This document shows, one piece after another, positions 1 through 11,851 of a DNA stretch of 64,000 bases; positions within the stretch are counted from its first letter, which is position 1; every line of letters starts with the position of its first letter. This DNA is from Bradyrhizobium sp. WSM471 (GTDB taxonomy: Bacteria > Pseudomonadota > Alphaproteobacteria > Rhizobiales > Xanthobacteraceae). The stretch is from positions 1 through 64,000 of the forward strand of contig NZ_CM001442.1 of NCBI RefSeq assembly GCF_000244915.1. Reading direction: 5' to 3'. A program made the translations under genes and the position numbers. The notes beneath the pieces were generated by a model, which saw only the letters and a program-made list of their open reading frames with translations, was not told the DNA's origin and ran no database searches.

Positions 1-1044
1 GGTGCAAAAGGTCCTTGCGAGGCGGGCTCAAGTTGAATTCGCGGCCCCTGCGAGTTCTGCACACCGTAGTTTCCCCGGATCGCGAGACGCGAGGGAGTTA
101 CCCTGTGAAACAAGACTCAAAAAACGATGTCTCGCTAATCACTTATCGACATAGTGAGGGCAAGCATTTGGAAAATTCGCCTGCGCGTCGTGCGCGTGAC
201 GCTTTTGTAAAAAATTTTTGGCGGTGGCGGAGAATTGTCACATCAGACGCGGCACCTTCGATTCTGTGCACGAATCCAAAACCTTGCTCTGAAGGCCTGT
301 GCACAACTCCGCGTGGCGTTAACGCAGATCAAGATTTTTGATGCCTCAAGTGTGAATCAATTCCGTTGCGAGTCTTTCCGCATAGTGTATTCCTTAAGAC
401 GTCAGCGGCGCCCACGATCTTGAGACCAGCGCGGTATCGGAAACGGGGCGAGCGTGCAAATCGGCGGCGGTGTGCACGTAGGCGGCGCTTCAACAAGCGA
501 TGTCGGTTCAAAACCCACAGCAATGTGGGAACGGTAGCTCTTTGTCTGAATGTCTCCAAGCGGGATCTTTCTCTCGCGCTTAAGAGACGTCTTGAAAGCT
601 GCCCCGACATGCATGATGGCGAAGCCGAGCGGACGACGAGTACACGGGCAGGCATCCGATGACGACGCGGGTGTCGTTTGGACACGCAGGACCTTGTCGC
701 GAGCAATCACGGCAGGACGGGGAGGTATCATGTCTTACGAACTCAACGCGGTATTGAAACACATTTCGACTTCCAGCATTTCGACTTCCAGCGATGCCGT
801 TTTAGATTCGTCGGACACCAAGCCTCCCGCGTGTCACGGAGCGCCGAGTACGCGCTGACCTCGCGACCCCTCCATCTCTAGACATTGCTGATCGGACGCG
901 GCGTTTCCGCCGAACGGTCCAGCCATGCCTGCAGGTGAAATCGCTTGAGGTCGCGCCATTGCAAACATCCCTGGACAGGTATCCCTGGCAGGAACTCTGC
1001 ATGGCGCTCACCACGCAACCTTATCTCTCAAGAAAAGTTCTCAA
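1..1044. other. dnaA upstream region, no supported gene
   Basis: No convincing coding frame is visible. Seen: one near-consensus DnaA box TTATCGACA (143-151, one mismatch to TTATCCACA), an AT-rich patch (202-220), three copies of TGTGCAC (265-271, 298-304, 471-477), a perfect inverted repeat CCCACA/TGTGGG (514-529), and a perfect 15-base tandem duplication (762-776, 777-791). This is the place to expect the dnaA promoter and autoregulatory DnaA sites. Whether it is also a replication origin cannot be decided here, since many alphaproteobacterial origins lie away from dnaA. Confidence 0.6.
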
Positions 1045-2460
1045 ATGATGACAACCCCGGAACAGGATCGCTGGTCACGCGTGAAGAGTCGGCTGCGCTC
1101 GAACGTTGGCGAGGACGTCTATACGAGCTGGTTTGCTCGCATGGATCTGGAAGGCGTCCAGGACGAGAGCGTGCGTCTGTCGGTGCCGACCCGCTTCCTG
1201 AAGAGCTGGATCCAGGCCCATTATGCCGAGCGCGTGCTGTCGTGCTGGCAGGCCGAGATGCCCGAAGTGCATCGCATCGATCTCACCGTGCGCTCGGCCG
1301 TGCGCCCCGTGGTTCAGCAGAAGGAAGCGCCCGCGCCGGTCGAAACGCGCCGCTCGCCTGCGCCGGAGCTGCGCTCGACCGCGACCGCGCCGGTCTCGGC
1401 CAATCATGATGCGCTCGGCGGCTCGCCGCTCGATCCGCGCCTGACGTTTGCGAGCTTCGTCGTCGGCCGTTCCAACACGCTGGCGCATGCAGCTGCGCGT
1501 CAGGTCGCCGAGGGTCGTCGCGGCGATGCCGTCATGTTCAATCCGCTCTACATTCATGCGGGCGTCGGGCTCGGCAAGACGCATCTCTTGCAGGCAGTGA
1601 CCTGGGCCGGCAATTCCGGCAATGAGCGCAAGGTGCTTTATCTCACCGCCGAGAAATTCATGTACGGCTTCGTCGCCGCGCTGAAGACGCAGACGGCGCT
1701 CGCCTTCAAGGAAGCGCTGCGCGGCATCGACGTGCTCGTGATCGACGATCTCCAGTTCCTGCAGGGCAAGTCGACCCAGGCCGAGTTCTGCCACACGCTG
1801 AACGCGCTGATCGATGCCGGCCGCCAGGTCGTGATCGCGGCCGACCGTCCGCCGTCCGATCTCGAAAGCCTCGACGACCGCGTGCGCTCGCGGCTGGCCG
1901 GCGGCCTCGTGGTCGAGATGGCCTCGCTCGGCGAGGAGCTGCGGCACGGCATTCTCAAGTCGCGCGTCGCCGCGGCCCGCGCCCATCATGCCACCTTCGA
2001 GGTGCCGGAGGAGGTGCTGACCTATCTGGCCCGCGCCATCACCCATAACGGCCGCGATCTCGAAGGCGCGATCAACCGCCTGCTGGCGCACTCGAAGCTC
2101 AACAACCGGCCGGTGACGCTGGAGATGGCGGAGCACGAGGTGCGCGACCTGATCCGGCCGCAGGAACCGAAGCGGATCAAGATCGAGGACATCCAGCGCG
2201 TAGTGGCACGGCAGTATAATGTCAGCCGCTCCGACCTCCTGTCCTCGCGCCGGACCGCCAACGTGGTTCGTCCGCGCCAGGTGGCGATGTATCTCGCCAA
2301 GACGCTGACCCTGCGATCGCTGCCGGAAATCGGCCGCCGCTTCGGCGGGCGCGACCACACCACGGTGCTGCACGCGGTGCGCAAGATCGAGGCCCTGGTT
2401 TCCAAGGACACGGCGCTGTCGGACGAGGTCGAATCGCTCAAGCGCCAGCTTCAGGAATAA
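1045..2460 (+). CDS. dnaA: chromosomal replication initiator protein DnaA
   Basis: DnaA, 471 residues, binds DnaA boxes at the origin and opens the duplex in its ATP form. Visible order: N-terminal helicase-interacting domain (about 1-80), a short Pro/Ala-rich linker, AAA+ domain with Walker A GVGLGKTH (173-180) and Walker B VLVIDDLQ (about 231), and a C-terminal DNA-binding domain with the signature [11 protein letters not shown] (about 435). Length and order are normal for Alphaproteobacteria. The start is the first of two adjacent ATG codons; no strong ribosome site precedes it. It is separated from dnaN by 299 bases, so dnaN may have its own promoter. Confidence 0.98.
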   Translation: MMTTPEQDRWSRVKSRLRSNVGEDVYTSWFARMDLEGVQDESVRLSVPTRFLKSWIQAHYAERVLSCWQAEMPEVHRIDLTVRSAVRPVVQQKEAPAPVETRRSPAPELRSTATAPVSANHDALGGSPLDPRLTFASFVVGRSNTLAHAAARQVAEGRRGDAVMFNPLYIHAGVGLGKTHLLQAVTWAGNSGNERKVLYLTAEKFMYGFVAALKTQTALAFKEALRGIDVLVIDDLQFLQGKSTQAEFCHTLNALIDAGRQVVIAADRPPSDLESLDDRVRSRLAGGLVVEMASLGEELRHGILKSRVAAARAHHATFEVPEEVLTYLARAITHNGRDLEGAINRLLAHSKLNNRPVTLEMAEHEVRDLIRPQEPKRIKIEDIQRVVARQYNVSRSDLLSSRRTANVVRPRQVAMYLAKTLTLRSLPEIGRRFGGRDHTTVLHAVRKIEALVSKDTALSDEVESLKRQLQE

Positions 2461-2759
2461 GAGCCTAGGCCTTTCCCTTCGCTCCCGCCGCCCCGGCCCT
2501 GCCTGGGCGGCGGTCTTGGTCTGCCTGGGCAGCGGCCTTCCTCTGCCTCGGCGGCCCCCGTCTTTGCGGGTAAATCGTGGGGAACCATCGCGCAATCCCT
2601 TGAAACGGATGACTTTACGCGCCACCTTGCGCGACCCTGACGGCTTTGGTCATATCGGCTGGATGATCCGGCCTTCCGGGGTCTTCGGTGCCGTGGCGCG
2701 CGTCCCGCCGCCCGGCTTTTCCAGATTTGTGTTTCCTTGGGGATCGGGCGAGTAGTGCA

Positions 2760-3878
2760 ATGAAGGTTACGGTCGAACGCGCGCAACTCCTGAAGTCGCT
2801 GGGCCACGTCCACCGCGTGGTCGAGCGCCGCAACACGATTCCGATCCTCGGCAACGTGCTTGTTAGGGCCGAGAATACAAAATTGTCGCTGAAGGCGACC
2901 GACCTCGACCTCGAGGTCACCGAAACGCTCGCGGCGGAAACCGCGACCGCGGGCTCCACCACCGTGCCGGCGCACATGTTCTACGACATCGTGCGCAAGC
3001 TGCCGGATGGTTCGCAGATCGTGCTCGAAGCCGACGGCGACCGCGCCGTGCTGGCGATCCGCGCCGGCCGCTCCCGCTTCACGCTGCAGACCCTGCCGGA
3101 GAACGATTTCCCGGATCTCGCCGCCGGCGACATGTCGCATTCGTTCAGCCTCGCCGCCAAGGACGTCAAGCGACTGATCGATCGCACCCAGTTCGCGATC
3201 TCCACGGAGGAGACCCGCTATTATCTCAACGGCATCTATCTGCATGCCGCGGGCTCGGCCAAGGCCGCCACCCTGCGCGGCGTCGCCACCGACGGCCACC
3301 GCCTCGCCCAGCTCGACCTGGTCCAGCCCAAGGGCGCCGAGGGCATGCCCGGCGTGATCGTGCCGCGCAAGACCGTCGGCGAGGTGCAGCGCCTGATCGA
3401 GGACAACGAGGCCGAGGTCACGATCGAGCTGTCGCAGGCCAAGATCCGCTTCACCATCGGCAATGTGGTGCTGACCTCGAAGCTGATCGACGGCACCTTC
3501 CCCGACTACGGTCGCGTGATCCCGCAGGGCAACGACAAGGAGCTGGTCGTCGACAAGAAGGATTTCGAGAACGCGGTCGACCGCGTCTCGACGATCTCCA
3601 GCGAGCGCGGACGGGCCGTGAAACTCTCGCTGTCGCCGGGCAAGCTGGTGCTGTCGGTGACCAATCCGGATTCCGGCAGCGCGACCGAAGAGCTCGAAGT
3701 CGAATACGCTTCCGACGCCCTCGATATCGGCTTCAACTCCCGCTACCTGCTCGACATCGCCGCCCAGATCGAAGGCGACGTTGCAACGCTCCGGCTCGCC
3801 GACCCGGGCTCACCGACCTTGGTGCAAGACCGCGACGACAAGAGCGCGCTCTACGTGCTGATGCCGATGCGGGTGTGA
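2760..3878 (+). CDS. dnaN: DNA polymerase III beta subunit (sliding clamp)
   Basis: Beta clamp, 372 residues, dimerises around DNA and tethers polymerase III and other clamp-binding proteins. Three repeated clamp domains are recognisable: the first with the ATDLDLEVT strand, the second with YYLNGIYLH and ATDGHRLA, the third ending in the canonical C-terminus YVLMPMRV that forms part of the partner-binding pocket. The start at 2760 gives MKVTVERAQLL as in the family; an upstream in-frame ATG would add a non-homologous extension. It is followed by palindromic repeats and the DUF559 gene instead of directly by recF. A divergent second clamp gene lies at 21777-22895. Confidence 0.98.
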   Translation: MKVTVERAQLLKSLGHVHRVVERRNTIPILGNVLVRAENTKLSLKATDLDLEVTETLAAETATAGSTTVPAHMFYDIVRKLPDGSQIVLEADGDRAVLAIRAGRSRFTLQTLPENDFPDLAAGDMSHSFSLAAKDVKRLIDRTQFAISTEETRYYLNGIYLHAAGSAKAATLRGVATDGHRLAQLDLVQPKGAEGMPGVIVPRKTVGEVQRLIEDNEAEVTIELSQAKIRFTIGNVVLTSKLIDGTFPDYGRVIPQGNDKELVVDKKDFENAVDRVSTISSERGRAVKLSLSPGKLVLSVTNPDSGSATEELEVEYASDALDIGFNSRYLLDIAAQIEGDVATLRLADPGSPTLVQDRDDKSALYVLMPMRV

Positions 3879-3943
3879 GGGACGTGCGCCCTCGCGGACG
3901 CCAAGTATTCCCCCATGAATCAAGCGCGATGCACATTATCGCG

Positions 3944-4089
3944 CCCTCTCCCCTTGCGGGAGAGGGCAGCTCCGCTGTTGGCCAAGGTCTCACTTGGGTG
4001 AGGGGTCCTCTCGCGGCACTTCCTATGTGGAGACAACCCCTCACCCGCGGCCGCTGCGCGGCGGCACCCTCTCCCGCAAGGGGAGAGGG
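3944..4089. repeat. palindromic intergenic repeat element with 23-bp perfect terminal inverted repeats
   Basis: The 23 bases at 3944-3966 are the exact reverse complement of 4067-4089. Each arm is itself nearly self-complementary (core CTCCCCTTGCGGGAG). Between them are further CCCCTCACCC/GGGTGAGGGG segments, so the 146-base unit can fold into a compound hairpin. It belongs to the same family as 4500-4558 and 19078-19230 and resembles REP/BIME-type dispersed elements. No REP-associated transposase is present in the window. Confidence 0.85.
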
Positions 4090-4129
4090 AAAGGGCACCG
4101 TGCCCCAACAACATTCAGAATGAGCGCCG

Positions 4130-4495
4130 ATGCCGCGCGACCCGCACCATCGGCCGACTGCCAGGCATCTTCGCCAGTTCGCGAAGAACATGCGGCACGA
4201 GCCGACGGATGCGGAAGCAGCGATGTGGCGCTTACTGAGGGATCGCCGGCTATCGGCCTACAAATTTCGCCGACAGGCTCCGATCGAGAACTACATTCTC
4301 GACTTCGTCTGCTTCGAGAAGCGCCTCGTTATCGAGATCGACGGCAGTCAGCATGCGGAATCGCAACGCGATGCAGCGCGTGATGCGGCTCTCTCCGTAG
4401 AGGGTTTCTCGATAGTGCGCTACTGGAACAACGACGTGCTCCAGCAGCCCACTTCTGTATTGGAGGACGTTCTTGCAAAGCTCGCCCTGCGGTAA
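4130..4495 (+). CDS. DUF559 domain protein, Vsr-like endonuclease fold
   Basis: A 121-residue protein matching DUF559, a family in the very-short-patch-repair/restriction-endonuclease-like superfamily. Seen: LRDRRLSAYKFRRQ, then YILDFVCFEKRLVIEIDG, which carries the acidic residues expected of the nuclease core, then SQHAE and a C-terminal FSIVRYWNNDVL. No cellular function is established for most members; DNA cleavage is inferred from fold only. It sits between dnaN and recF, framed on both sides by copies of the same palindromic repeat family, which suggests that gene and repeats arrived or travel together. Confidence 0.85.
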   Translation: MPRDPHHRPTARHLRQFAKNMRHEPTDAEAAMWRLLRDRRLSAYKFRRQAPIENYILDFVCFEKRLVIEIDGSQHAESQRDAARDAALSVEGFSIVRYWNNDVLQQPTSVLEDVLAKLALR

Positions 4496-4499
4496 CATA

Positions 4500-4558
4500 C
4501 CCCTCACCCGTCGCCTCACTTCGTGAGGCGCCACCCTCTCCCACAAGGGGAGAGGGGA
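4500..4558. repeat. palindromic intergenic repeat, half-unit
   Basis: The segment reads CCCTCACCC, a GCCTCACTTCGTGAGGC hairpin, and then CCCTCTCCC...GGGGAGAGGGG. It matches the right half of the 3944-4089 element with a different central hairpin. It ends about 28 bases before the recF start, so it may form structure near the recF translation start. Confidence 0.75.
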
Positions 4559-4585
4559 AGAATCGCGGCCCACGACGAAGATCTG

Positions 4586-5722
4586 ATGACCCCCTCCCGC
4601 ATTCATCGCCTGACGCTGACGCATTTTCGCAATTACCGGGCGGCGGGGCTCGAGGCTAAGGCTGACATGGTGGCGCTGGTCGGGCCGAACGGAGCGGGCA
4701 AGACCAATTGCATCGAGGCGATCTCGTTCCTGTCGCCGGGACGCGGCCTGCGGCGCGCGACGCTGGACGACGTCGCCGACAACCAGGGCGACGGCTCCTG
4801 GGCGGTGTCGGCGCAGGTCGAGGGCGCGCTGGGCCTTGCCACGCTCGGCACCGGCATCGATCCGCCGCGCGCAGATAGCCCGGTCAGCCGGCGCTGCCGC
4901 ATCGACCGCGAACCGGTCAATTCGGCGGCGTCGTTCGGCGACCACATCCGCATGGTGTGGCTGACGCCGGCGATGGACGGGCTGTTCATGGGCGCGGCGT
5001 CCGAGCGGCGGCGTTTCTTCGACCGCCTGGTGCTTGCGATCGACAGCGACCATTCCAGCCGCATCTCCGCGCTCGAACGTTCGCTGCGCTCGCGCAACCG
5101 CCTGCTCGAGACGCGTAATTACGACGACCATTGGTGTGACGCGATCGAGCGCGAGACCGCGGAGCTTGCGGTCGCGGTCGCCGCAACCCGCGGCCAGACC
5201 GCGGCGCGACTGACCGGCATGCTGAACGTGCGCGCGCAGGCCTCCGCCTTTCCCTCGGCGCAGATCGCGCTCGACGGCTGGATGGAGAACGCGCTGCTGA
5301 CGGAGACCGCGACCTCGGTCGAGGACCGCTACCGCCAGATCCTGCGCGACAACCGTCCGCGTGACGCCATCGCCGGCCGCACCACGGATGGTCCGCATCT
5401 CACCGATCTCCAGGTGATCTACGCGCCGAAAAGCATGCCGGCGCGCGATGCCTCGACCGGCGAGCAGAAGGCTCTGCTGATCGGGCTGGTGCTGGCGCAT
5501 GCGAGCCTGGTCGCCGAGATGACCGGCATCGTGCCGCTGCTGCTGCTCGACGAGGTCGTCGCGCATCTCGATCCGAGCAGGCGCGCGGCGCTGTTCGACG
5601 AGCTGCGCAAGCTCGGCGCGCAGGTGTGGCTGACCGGCGCAGACCCCGCCGCCTTCGCCGAGATCGGCGCCGGGGGCGAGATCTTTGACGTCGAAAGCGG
5701 ACAGGTAACGGCCCGGCGCTAG
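4586..5722 (+). CDS. recF: DNA replication and repair protein RecF
   Basis: RecF, 378 residues, an SMC-like ATPase that helps load RecA at single-strand gaps. Seen: N-terminal LTLTHFRNYR, Walker A GPNGAGKTN (33-41), the ABC-type signature STGEQKALLIGL, and Walker B PLLLLDEVVAHLD near the C-terminus. The ATG at 4586 gives MTPSRIHRLTL; a longer in-frame start would translate the palindromic repeat and is rejected. In the usual alphaproteobacterial order recF follows dnaN; here repeats and a DUF559 gene intervene. Confidence 0.97.
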   Translation: MTPSRIHRLTLTHFRNYRAAGLEAKADMVALVGPNGAGKTNCIEAISFLSPGRGLRRATLDDVADNQGDGSWAVSAQVEGALGLATLGTGIDPPRADSPVSRRCRIDREPVNSAASFGDHIRMVWLTPAMDGLFMGAASERRRFFDRLVLAIDSDHSSRISALERSLRSRNRLLETRNYDDHWCDAIERETAELAVAVAATRGQTAARLTGMLNVRAQASAFPSAQIALDGWMENALLTETATSVEDRYRQILRDNRPRDAIAGRTTDGPHLTDLQVIYAPKSMPARDASTGEQKALLIGLVLAHASLVAEMTGIVPLLLLDEVVAHLDPSRRAALFDELRKLGAQVWLTGADPAAFAEIGAGGEIFDVESGQVTARR

Positions 5723-5841
5723 TCGCCGCCGTTGAACCAGCCTCATTTCCGCCGCGACTAGTTGCCGGAGGCGGCGCCGACGGCGTCGCAGCCGTTTTGC
5801 AATCGCGCAATGACATCACGCGCGAACCCCTGGAGAGTGAG

Positions 5842-6585
5842 ATGCGGACGGCAGGGTCCGGGGCGCAAGCTCCGGCACGATGGCGGGCGTTTGCGTGCGG
5901 CCTCGTTTTGCTCGCGACGTGCATGCTCGCGGCAAGCGCCGGCGCCTGGATGCCGCATCTCGCGTCGCTGCTTTCGGCCGATCTCACACCGGATCCCGAT
6001 GCCAGGCTGCCCGCACCGACCCGCTACAGCTTTCGAGGAATCCACACCACCCTGATGCGGGGCGTTGAAGCGCCACTTCGCGTCAAGCTCGAAGCCACCG
6101 TGCCCGCCGAGCTCGCCGACGTCCTCGCTTTCTACCGCAGCGAACTCGGAAAGCTCGGCTGGCAGGAGCAGCACGATGACGTCGTCGTCTCCCCTGATCA
6201 CGTCCAGATCGCGTTCGTCTCTCCGCTCGGGCCGGCCAAGCTGGAGCTCGGCCGCAAGGACGGCAGCACCTTGGTCCATCTCGTGCAGAAGAACTCGGAT
6301 ACTGCAACCAGGGCGAACGTCATGCCCGAACCGGGCCGGGCGAAGCTGGTGCTCAGCAACATCGCCGAGACGGAAGCCGTGCTCGGGATCAACGGGCGGA
6401 TCATCAAGCGCGCTGCTGGCGCTAACGCCGTCTCGCTGGATCTGGCGCCCGGCAAATATGCCTACGAACTGAACGTGCCCGGCCGTCCGGCCTACACCAA
6501 CATGCTCACCGTCGCGGCCGGCGACGCCTGGGAGCTCACCGTCGGGCGCGACGGCGAGGCATGGTCGCCGCTCCAGCTGTATTGA
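5842..6585 (+). CDS. secreted or membrane-anchored protein with an FY...GW module
   Basis: A 247-residue protein of unknown function. It has an N-terminal hydrophobic segment (about residues 19-37) suggesting export or a membrane anchor. It then has a module DVLAFYRSELGKLGWQE (about 93-109) and a C-terminal part ending AAGDAWELTVGRDGEAWSPLQLY. The start at 5842 is preceded by GGAGAG. The C-terminal two thirds are plainly homologous to the last part of the next gene (6710-8878). The bases just upstream of both starts are also alike, so the two genes look like a tandem duplication. Confidence 0.85.
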   Translation: MRTAGSGAQAPARWRAFACGLVLLATCMLAASAGAWMPHLASLLSADLTPDPDARLPAPTRYSFRGIHTTLMRGVEAPLRVKLEATVPAELADVLAFYRSELGKLGWQEQHDDVVVSPDHVQIAFVSPLGPAKLELGRKDGSTLVHLVQKNSDTATRANVMPEPGRAKLVLSNIAETEAVLGINGRIIKRAAGANAVSLDLAPGKYAYELNVPGRPAYTNMLTVAAGDAWELTVGRDGEAWSPLQLY

Positions 6586-6709
6586 CTAGTCCGGGAGCTT
6601 TGAACCTGCCCGGTTCCTGCCGCGACTTCTCGTGTGAGGCCCGCCGACGGTGTTGCAGCCGTTGCAACCGTGCGCGCCAAGCGCCGCGCGACATCCTGGA
6701 GACGTAACG

Positions 6710-8878
6710 ATGGCGATGATCCCGCGCGGGATGCAAATCCCGGCACGATGGCGGCTGCTTGCATGCGGTATCTTCCTGATGGCGAGCTGCTCGATCGCGG
6801 CCGGTGCCGACGAGGGCATCGTCGACGTCCATGCGCTGCCGCAGCTCGAAGGTGCGATGGAAGACACCTCGCGCCCCGATTCCTATAGCGTCGAATATCG
6901 CGTACCGATGCGGCAGGCCGTGACACTGCCCGCGGTCCAAAAGCTCCTGAGCGACAACGGCTGGGTGCCCTATGTGATGCCGCTTGAGGAGAAAAGCAGC
7001 CTGCTGAAGTTCAGGAAAGGACGACAGGGCCTTTCCGTGCATTTCACACAGGCCCCCGGCCGGCCGGACCAGTCCGTGGTTTACTACACCACCGACCGGA
7101 TCTACGGGAACGTGCCGTTTCCGGAAGGCGCAAGCGAGATCGTGTTCGACGGGACCCGGCCTTATCTCGGCTGCATCGCGCCGACGCCGCTCGATGCAAC
7201 GTCGGATTTCTATGCCAGCCAGATGGCTGCGATCGGCTGGCAGAAGCTCACGTCGGAAACCGCCGCGCGCTGGACGACCAGTCTGAATGAAACCGTTCCC
7301 AACGGCCTGCGCGCGTTCTACGCGCATGCCGATAGCAAGGAGACCGGCTTCTATCAGCAGAAGCCCGTGATGCTGACGCTGACGCGCCGCGACGACGGCC
7401 GCACCAATGTCGATATCCGGGTCGCGCCCTTCGCGCTGCCCGGCGAGCTCAAGGCCGATAGCGATCTGGCCGGCCTGCCGCGGCCGGGCCCGACCAAGAC
7501 GGCCAGGGGTCTCGGCGGCGCGAGCGACAATAAGCGCGAAATGTCGGCCGCCGCGATGGCCGAGCTGCCCGCCGTGCTCGCCTTCTATCACCGCGAGCTT
7601 GCCGCGCGCGGCTGGCAGGAGGACGGCAGCGCGCCGCTCGCACCCGGCGACGAGGTCGCGATCAGGATCTCTTCGGCGGAGGAAACCGGCGTGCTGCGGC
7701 TCGGCCGCAAATATGATTTCACCATGGTCAGCCTGACCGCGCAGGTGAAAGAATCCGCGCTTGCCGCCCGCGCCAAGGCGAAGAAGGAGGCCGACGACAA
7801 GTTCCTTGGGGACGCGTTAGGTGCGGCCAAGCAGCTCATCACCGCCGACGAAGCAAGACGCAAGGTGCAGGCAGCCGCATTGTCCGACGCGCCGCTGAAT
7901 GCGCTCGCCGACAGCAAGACGCCGGTGCCGCTGCCTGAAAACGCCGAAGGCGTGAAATTCGAGGGCGACGAGGGCAGGCTCGAATTCTCCTCGACATCGA
8001 GCGTGAAGGCGCTCACCGCGTTCTACCGCGCATCGCTCAAGCCGGCGGGCTGGAAAGAGCAGCCCTCCGTCATCAATCAGCCGAACATGGCGGTGATGGA
8101 GTTCGCAAAGAGCGGCAAATCGATATCGATGACCGTGATGCAGATGGGGCCGAAGGTGAACGTTAGCGCCAACGGCTCCGGTCTGGTCGTCGCCGCGGCG
8201 AAGCCCGTCGAGGCCAAATCGACGCAAGCCAAGACGGTCCAGACCAAATCGAAGGAGCCGCTCACGCCCGATCCCGATTCCGCCCTGCCGGTGCCGACGC
8301 AGCGCAGCTCGACCGGATTAAGCTCCACGAAATTCCCCGGCAGCGACCAGTCGTTCCGGACCGAGCTCGAAGCCAGCATCCCCGCCGAGCTTGGCGAAGT
8401 CCTCGCCTTCTATCGCGCGGAGCTGACCAAACGCGGCTGGCAGGAAAAGACCGACGGCGCGACCGTGACGGCCGAGCGGGCGGAGCTCGCGTTCACCTCG
8501 CCGGCAGGGCCGGCCATGCTAAAGCTCGGCCGCGCCAGGGATGAGACGATTGTCAGCCTGGTGCAGCGGAATCCGCAGGCCGCGGCCAAGGCCGACATCA
8601 TGCCGAAGGCGGGGCAGGCGAGGCTGATGCTCGGCAATATGGGGCCGAAGGAAGCATCGCTGACGATCAACAATCAGACCGTGAAGATCGCGGCCGGCGC
8701 CGGCGGTCCGCAATCGCCGAAAGGTCCGATGCTCGATCTGCCGCCCGGCAAGTACCAGTACGCGCTGCGTCTGCCGGGACGCCCCGCTCGCACCGAGACC
8801 CTCACCGTGGCCGCCGGCGATGCCTGGGGCCTCCTGGTGGGACCAAGCGGAGATGTGCTGCCGCTTCAGATGTATTGA
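6710..8878 (+). CDS. large exported protein with repeated FY...GW modules
   Basis: A 722-residue protein of unknown function with an N-terminal signal-like segment (about residues 12-30). At least four modules are visible: DFYASQMAAIGWQK (about 166), VLAFYHRELAARGWQE (about 290), LTAFYRASLKPAGWKE (about 435) and VLAFYRAELTKRGWQE (about 564). A weaker NGWVPY segment near residue 85 may be a degenerate copy. The last 200 residues match the neighbouring 247-residue protein nearly end to end, including the TVAAGDAW and PLQMY endings. TGGAGACG precedes the ATG. Repeated modules suggest a binding or scaffold role; this is inference. Confidence 0.85.
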   Translation: MAMIPRGMQIPARWRLLACGIFLMASCSIAAGADEGIVDVHALPQLEGAMEDTSRPDSYSVEYRVPMRQAVTLPAVQKLLSDNGWVPYVMPLEEKSSLLKFRKGRQGLSVHFTQAPGRPDQSVVYYTTDRIYGNVPFPEGASEIVFDGTRPYLGCIAPTPLDATSDFYASQMAAIGWQKLTSETAARWTTSLNETVPNGLRAFYAHADSKETGFYQQKPVMLTLTRRDDGRTNVDIRVAPFALPGELKADSDLAGLPRPGPTKTARGLGGASDNKREMSAAAMAELPAVLAFYHRELAARGWQEDGSAPLAPGDEVAIRISSAEETGVLRLGRKYDFTMVSLTAQVKESALAARAKAKKEADDKFLGDALGAAKQLITADEARRKVQAAALSDAPLNALADSKTPVPLPENAEGVKFEGDEGRLEFSSTSSVKALTAFYRASLKPAGWKEQPSVINQPNMAVMEFAKSGKSISMTVMQMGPKVNVSANGSGLVVAAAKPVEAKSTQAKTVQTKSKEPLTPDPDSALPVPTQRSSTGLSSTKFPGSDQSFRTELEASIPAELGEVLAFYRAELTKRGWQEKTDGATVTAERAELAFTSPAGPAMLKLGRARDETIVSLVQRNPQAAAKADIMPKAGQARLMLGNMGPKEASLTINNQTVKIAAGAGGPQSPKGPMLDLPPGKYQYALRLPGRPARTETLTVAAGDAWGLLVGPSGDVLPLQMY

Positions 8879-9041
8879 GCTGCAAGGCCGTTCCGGGGCG
8901 TTCCAGATGCCTTGGAACGTCCCTCGTCCCCGCAAAATCCACGCCTTCGAGAGCCCGAAACGGCTTCTCGAACCGCGCTTTTTCCAAGCCGCCGAATCGG
9001 CCTTCGAAGGCCTTGAAAATCGGCCGAAAAATCCTAAGTAA

Positions 9042-11594
<2,553 letters not shown>

Positions 11595-11619
11595 GATCGT
11601 TCGCGCGCCGGCGATCTTG

Positions 11620-11770
11620 TTGGGGCCATCCTTCGAGACGCCCGCTTTGGCGGGCTCCTCAGGATGAGGTCTCGTTTCGCGGCGAAACTCTAAACCCTCA
11701 TGGTGATGAGCGCCGCCTGCGGCGCGTCTCGAACCACGAGGCCGAGCTGCCAGGAGCTTGTGCTCGGGCC
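11620..11770. repeat. intergenic palindromic repeat, second family
   Basis: Downstream of gyrB the sequence CCATCCTTCGAGACGCCCGC...GCGGGCTCCTCAGGATGAGG forms an imperfect long hairpin. It is followed by CTCATGGTGATGAGCGCCGC and GCGGCGCGTCTCGAACCACG. This is a different consensus from the CCCTCTCCC family. The location between two genes and the self-complementarity indicate a dispersed extragenic palindromic element. It could also act as a transcription stop for gyrB. Confidence 0.65.
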
Positions 11771-11851
11771 ATCCTCTGAACCTCACCACCCGCCATCGCG
11801 ACGAAGTGGCATGAACCCGCGAGGCCTGTTCCGGCCCGGAAGCGCCACGCC

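Noticed and set aside
1075..2625. Long minus-strand open frame opposite dnaA (about 516 codons)
   Set aside because: It mirrors the codon periodicity of dnaA in GC-rich DNA; composition is His/Arg/Gly-rich and no domain is recognisable.
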